20,000 nucleotides of DNA from Prorocentrum cordatum (Eukaryota > Sar > Dinophyceae > Prorocentrales > Prorocentraceae), in the NCBI GenBank assembly GCA_963575745.1, contig CAUYUJ010006358.1, forward strand, positions 512,364 to 532,363, read 5' to 3'. Both the position numbers and the translations under genes were made by a program. The notes beneath the pieces were generated by a model. It saw only the letters and a list, made by a program, of their open reading frames with translations. It had not been told where the DNA came from and made no database searches. Position 1 is the first letter of the stretch. Every line of letters starts with the position of its first letter. Shown here one piece after another: positions 16,971 through 20,000 of this stretch.

Positions 16971-16984
16971 CTGTCGCGCCGGGG

Positions 16985-17054
16985 CTCCTCCTCCTCCTCC
17001 TCCTCCTCCTCCTCCTCCTCCTCCTCCTCCTCCTCCTCCTCCTCCTCCTCCTCA
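16985..17054. repeat. (CTC)n tract, about 70 bp
   Basis: Uninterrupted CTC triplets. A short TATATA/CACACA microsatellite follows at about 17150-17195. Confidence 0.97.
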
Positions 17055-17219
17055 GTGCATTGCGGCTTTACTTTGCATACAGTGTGCCCCCTGTTGCCAG
17101 TCCGCCGGAGCAGTCACCCTTTGCCCAGCCGCCGACGCAACAAAAATATATGTATGGGCATGTGTACATATATCTATATATACACACATGCACACCGCTG
17201 CTGTATTTGAGTCGTGGGT

Positions 17220-17600
17220 CGGAGGCCTCTTGGAGGCCTCTCGCAGTCTTCTCTGCGTCTCTTTGGAGCCTACTGGGGTCATGTTGGGGCCTTGGCTGCC
17301 ATCTTGTGGGGAGAGGTCCTGAGGGCCCGAGGTACCACCTCTTGAGCCCCTTGTTGGGGCCGTGCTCGTGGCAATGTTGGGCCGATCTTGCGAGCGCGTT
17401 GGGCCGTCTTCGTGGACCTCAAGGCAGAGACGCGGATTGTGCGAAAAGTGAACGGAGCCGGATGGGTGTGACCGATGTTGGCCTTTTGAGTTGGCCCCGA
17501 GGGATCCAAAGATCGGCCCAGGATCCAGGGATCCAAAGAGGCCTCCAGGACGGACCCCAGGTGCGATCTGATGCCCCAACCACGGCCCCGAGGCTTTCGG
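17220..17600 (-). repeat. CTTGG-rich degenerate repeat (opposite orientation to 13.3 and 14.2 kb blocks)
   Basis: GGCCTCTTGGAGGCCTCT, TGTTGGGGCCTTGGC, CTTGTTGGGGCCGTG and GCGTTGGGCCGTCTTCG are the complement-strand style of the CCAAG blocks. A GGGATCCAAAGA sequence is directly repeated at about 17509-17545. The 17601-18260 stretch holds no supported gene; 17640-17900 is less GC-rich and has an open frame without a known domain. Confidence 0.4.
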
Positions 17601-18264
17601 ACAGGACACGCGATGCAGCCCAAGAGTTTCGACAATTGGAAGGTTGGGTTCTTTTAAGAGTATTCTCAATATCCAGTACCCGGCACAACAGAAACAAAGG
17701 GACTTGAAGACATTCCATTCAGTGATGTTCAAACAGGGGCCATGTCTGGACATGACGTTTTGGATTCACGCTAGTAGTCTTGTATGTATTACAGCTAGAA
17801 GGACGGAGGATGGATCTTTTCCAAAACGGGGCCATCGCTTGAATTGGCAGCCTATGCGGCGCTAGTTGTTCAAGGAGACGCTTCCACGAGTGAAAAAGAA
17901 TGTTTGTAGGGACGTGTAAAGAGCGGGCTTGGGACGGAAGGGTGACTTGCGACACCGCTGGCGCATCTTCGGCTTACCCATGTCCATTTCCTCCAGCCAG
18001 TCATCCTCATCCCCACCCCCTTCCCTCATTCCCCCCCACCCCGATTCCCTATTCCTCCTCCCCCTCCTCCTCCACCCCTCCTCTGCCCCTCATGCCGCTC
18101 CTTCTCACACGTTAGGTTAGGCTGAACGCCACCAGTGGAGCAGAATCGGCCGTCATCGAGCGATCCGCGATTTCAAAGACCGCGGTCGTTCGAGGCTGAA
18201 CGGACCGAGCCGACGCTGACGTCGTCGCGATGCGACGTCGACTTGTAACTCCCCCCATCCCATC

Positions 18265-18350
18265 CATTCTCCTCCTCCTCCTTCTCCTCCTCCTCCTCCT
18301 CCTTCTCCTCCTCCTCCTCCTCCTCCTCCTCTTCCTCCTCCGCCTCCTCC
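18265..18350. repeat. (CTC)n tract upstream of the LOG exon
   Basis: CTC/TTC triplets ending about 40 bases before the inferred acceptor at 18389-18390. It probably serves as or extends the intron polypyrimidine tract. Confidence 0.9.
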
Positions 18351-18390
18351 CATCTCCGAAAGCCAGGGCTCCCCACGCCGCCCTCCCGAG

Positions 18391-18500
18391 GCGTACAGGA
18401 ACGAGGCCTTTCTGAACTCCAGCAACGCCCGCCTGATCCGCATTATGTGCGAGCTGGAGGAGCCCGGCGAGCGCTTCCAGTCCGAGGAGAGCGGCATTTT
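18391..18500 (+). CDS. Exon of a LOG-family (TIGR00730) Rossmann protein, N-terminal part
   Basis: Frame 1 from 18391 reads AYRNEAFLNSSNARLIRI, then MCELEEPGERFQSEE. The pattern FLNS..AR.IRI..E..EP..RF is characteristic of the N-terminal region of LOG-like / 'lysine decarboxylase family' proteins. It precedes the first Rossmann strand (FFGSAR) in full-length members. LOG enzymes hydrolyse nucleoside monophosphates such as cytokinin ribotides, but the catalytic PGGxGTxxE motif is not in this exon, so activity cannot be judged. The acceptor is CCCGAG|G at 18390 after a pyrimidine tract. The donor is uncertain, within about 18480-18510: the last codons (SGIFSR) run into a minisatellite, and the exon end is copied again at 18727. 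Neighbouring exons were not found in the window. Confidence 0.6.
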
Positions 18501-18504
18501 CTCG

Positions 18505-18728
18505 CGGGTCGAGGGTGGAGGGTCGCGGGTCAAGACGAGGGTCGAGGGTCGCGGGTCGCGGGTCGCGGGTCGAGGGTCGAGGGTCGAGGGTCGCGGGTCG
18601 CGGGTCGCGGGTCGAGGGTCGCGGGTCGAGGTCGCGGGTCGAGGGTCGCGGGTCGCGTGTCACGGGTCGAGTGTCGCGGGTCGAGGGTCGAGGGGGTCGC
18701 GGGTCGCGGGTCGAGGGTCGCAGGTCGA
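18505..18728 (+). repeat. GGGTCGM heptamer minisatellite
   Basis: Tandem GGGTCGA and GGGTCGC heptamers, often as GAGGGTCGCGGGTCG. Seven-residue peptides appear in every frame (SRVEGRG on plus, TRDPRPS on minus) and are artefacts. The array starts directly at the end of the LOG exon. Confidence 0.95.
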
Positions 18729-18804
18729 GAAGCCCGGAGGGCGTTTTCCAGCCCGAGGAGAGCGGCATGGTTTCTCGTTTCCGCTTGCGTGTTGTCCTCG
18801 TGGG
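18727..18804 (+). repeat. Copy of the LOG exon 3' end (copy b)
   Basis: GAGAAGCCCGGAGGGCGTTTTCCAG and CCGAGGAGAGCGGCAT match 18457-18497 with few changes but one inserted base that breaks the frame. The right part (GGAGAGCGGCATG, CTCGTTTC, GTTGTC) also aligns with 19405-19452. It is an exon-derived duplication 270 bases downstream, beyond the heptamer array. Confidence 0.65.
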
Positions 18805-18816
18805 GAGCCCCCTGCA

Positions 18817-18958
18817 TGGGAGGAGGAGGAGGAGGAGGAGGAGGAGGAGGAGGAGGAGGAGGAGGAGGAGGAGGAGGGGGAGGAAGAGGAGGAGGAGGAG
18901 GAGGAGGGAGGAGGAGGAGGAGGAGGCGGGGAGGAGGAGGAGGGGGGGCGGAGGAGGA
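18817..18958. repeat. (GGA)n polypurine tract, about 140 bp
   Basis: GGA triplets with occasional GGGGGA and GGAAGA. Complementary to the CTC tract at 18265-18350 on the other side of the LOG exon. Confidence 0.97.
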
Positions 18959-18999
18959 AGGGGCCTCTGCCCCCGCAGCCTCACGTTTGCTTCCGCTCC

Positions 19000-19402
19000 G
19001 GGCCTCCCAGATGGGGTCGGAGTTGGTGGGGCCGGCGGATCGCGCCGTATCTCACCACCCACCAAACCACCCCAACGCAACCCGAAGGCTCAGATTTACC
19101 CTCGATTCCTAGAGGGGGGGGGTCGGGAACATCGAAAAAACACATATGGAGCCCATACCCCTCCCCAACCCGAAATTCGGGCCTTCGGGTTGGGTTGGGG
19201 TCGGCGGATCGCGCCGTATCGCCGATGCATCGGCGATGCAGCTCGATGCGGAGCCCGCTTTGCTTCACGTCGACGTCGCCGATGCATCGCCCACGTCGAC
19301 GATGCATCGCCAGCGCAGCTGCATCGCCGATGCATCGCCGATGTATCGCCGATGCGGCGCAATCCTCCGACCCCATCTGCTCCGACCCCATCTAGGAGGC
19401 CT
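19000..19402. mobile_element. Element C: 403-bp inverted-repeat-bounded element
   Basis: The left end GGGCCTCCCAGATGGGGTCGGAG begins at 19000 and matches the complement of the right end (19380-19402) at 21 of 23 positions. The 14 bp CTCCGACCCCATCT are exact and followed on the right arm by a second direct TCCGACCCCATCT. Inside are a 19-base direct repeat (CGGCGGATCGCGCCGTATC at about 19033 and 19202), a perfect 11-bp hairpin (19164-19174 with 19184-19194), and a GCCGATGCATC array. No coding capacity and no target duplication found. Transposon status is inferred. Confidence 0.5.
19220..19362. repeat. GATGCATCGCC array
   Basis: Repeated palindromic GATGCATC with GCC spacers (GCCGATGCATCGGCGATGCA, then more widely spaced copies), nested in element C. 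Confidence 0.85.
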
Positions 19403-19404
19403 CT

Positions 19405-19452
19405 AGGAGAGCGGCATGTCCTCGCTTTCTTTTGCCCGTTGTCTTTGTCTCC
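19405..19452 (+). repeat. Repeat copy c related to 18727-18804
   Basis: AGGAGAGCGGCATG, then CTCG.TTTC and GTTGTC align with copy b over about 46 bases. It lies immediately right of element C, so element C may have inserted into, or been duplicated with, this repeat. Confidence 0.5.
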
Positions 19453-20000
19453 CTCCCATCGTCTTTCCCATGATCCACAGTTTTGGTGGTGGTGCGGCCG
19501 CCTTCGCTAAGTCGGCACACATGTGGGACAAATGTCGGGTGCTCACGATGTCTTCGTCTCGCCTCCGCCACCCTTTCCACATGAGCGTTGGTAAGAGTTC
19601 AGCCCGAGAGATCCACGAATTTGGTAAGGAACTTGGGTCAGGTTTTGCAGCGGTATGCCGCCATGTATGCTACACGAAGGTGTGGCATACGATGAATGGG
19701 ATGCTGATATATGTCGCGCTGTGCTTTGCTGTGCGTTGTATTGTGCTACGCCGTGTAGGGCGGTCGTTGGAAACTTTGTCACGAATCTCGTCGTCGTCAG
19801 CAGCACCGCTATCGCGCAGCTGGAAATTGCACATCGTTCCCTTCCCACCACTCTCACCCCTCTCTCCCCCTCTCCTCCTCCTCCTCCTCATCATCATCAT
19901 CCTCCTCCTCCACAAGTACTCAATATGAATACTACTCTCCTCTCTCCCCTGGGACTGGCGAAATCTGTCTCGGAGTGTTCGCCCCCCCCCATCGCGTATT
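19453..20000. other. Unassigned sequence with short CTC/ATC tract
   Basis: No gene supported. A plus frame is open from 19416 to 19928 without a recognised domain. TTGCT/GTTGT-like repeats occur at about 19715-19755, and a CTC/ATC tract lies at about 19872-19912. Confidence 0.5.

Noticed and set aside
15724-17322. 532-codon plus-strand open frame
   Set aside because: Very GC-rich DNA with several frames open on both strands. Repeats inside are read in different frames, and it runs through a CTC tract as poly-Pro. No domain is recognised.
18112-18120. GTTAGGTTAGG as telomeric remnant
   Set aside because: Only two copies of a five-base motif, which is expected by chance.
18504-18740. Seven-residue repeat protein (SRVEGRG)
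   Set aside because: The heptanucleotide repeat gives repetitive peptides in all frames and strands. No start or conserved flanks.
1-20000. Spliced-leader, tRNA, rRNA and telomere repeats
   Set aside because: Looked for the dinoflagellate spliced-leader core (CCATTTTGGCTCAAG), tRNA B-box-like motifs and TTTAGGG arrays by eye; no convincing match. A covariance-model search could still find one.

Overview
This window looks like a piece of a GC-rich, intron-rich and repeat-laden eukaryotic nuclear genome. Several features together suggest a protist, most plausibly a dinoflagellate: isolated short exons in long low-complexity surroundings, GC-rich third positions, poly-pyrimidine intron ends with AG|G-type junctions, and abundant (CTC)n/(GGA)n tracts. 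The lineage is an inference. No spliced-leader sequence, rRNA or tRNA was recognised that would settle it.

Coding content is small. At 145-1355 on the + strand lie two or three exons of a protein with two STI1/HOP-type DP modules (co-chaperone-like); its 5' end is outside the window. At 18391 to about 18500 (+) one exon matches the N-terminal region of LOG-family (TIGR00730, 'lysine decarboxylase-like') Rossmann proteins. At 14960-15696 (+) is an unrecognised reading frame ending in a G/K/P-rich tail, broken by an exact 26-bp tandem duplication. Most other long ORFs are open only because the DNA is GC-rich or made of triplet repeats.

The rest is repeats, and these are the main content. They include: (i) a 191-bp element at 10801-10991 with about 55-bp terminal inverted repeats (TIRs) and a perfect 8-bp target-site duplication, sharing only its outer ends with a second element at 8205-8361; (ii) two copies of a 118-124 bp element with 13-bp TIRs at 1891-2008 and 4667-4790, the first sandwiched between two copies of a roughly 120-bp direct repeat; (iii) a foldback element at 2522-2693 with a half-copy near 12767; (iv) dispersed families of about 160 bp (1581 and 8981) and about 95 bp (1, 9583 and 11207); (v) an exact 73-bp-period array at 8471-8882 with a compensatory change in an internal palindrome; (vi) a 403-bp element with 23-bp TIRs at 19000-19402; (vii) long-unit repeats at 5889-7304; and (viii) many polypurine/polypyrimidine tracts, several arranged as opposite-strand pairs.

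Layout: 0-1.4 kb gene end; 1.4-2.7 kb element cluster; 2.7-4.6 kb unassigned plus a GAT-rich tract; 4.6-5.7 kb element, hairpin and microsatellites; 5.9-7.3 kb long repeats; 7.3-8.4 kb hairpins, GGA tract and element; 8.5-9.1 kb minisatellite; 9.1-12.6 kb dispersed repeats, GGA/CTC tracts and the best-defined transposon; 12.7-14.7 kb partial element, AT microsatellites and CCAAG-rich DNA; 14.9-15.7 kb broken gene; 15.7-17.6 kb GC-rich degenerate repeats; 18.2-19.5 kb LOG exon inside satellites and an inverted-repeat element.
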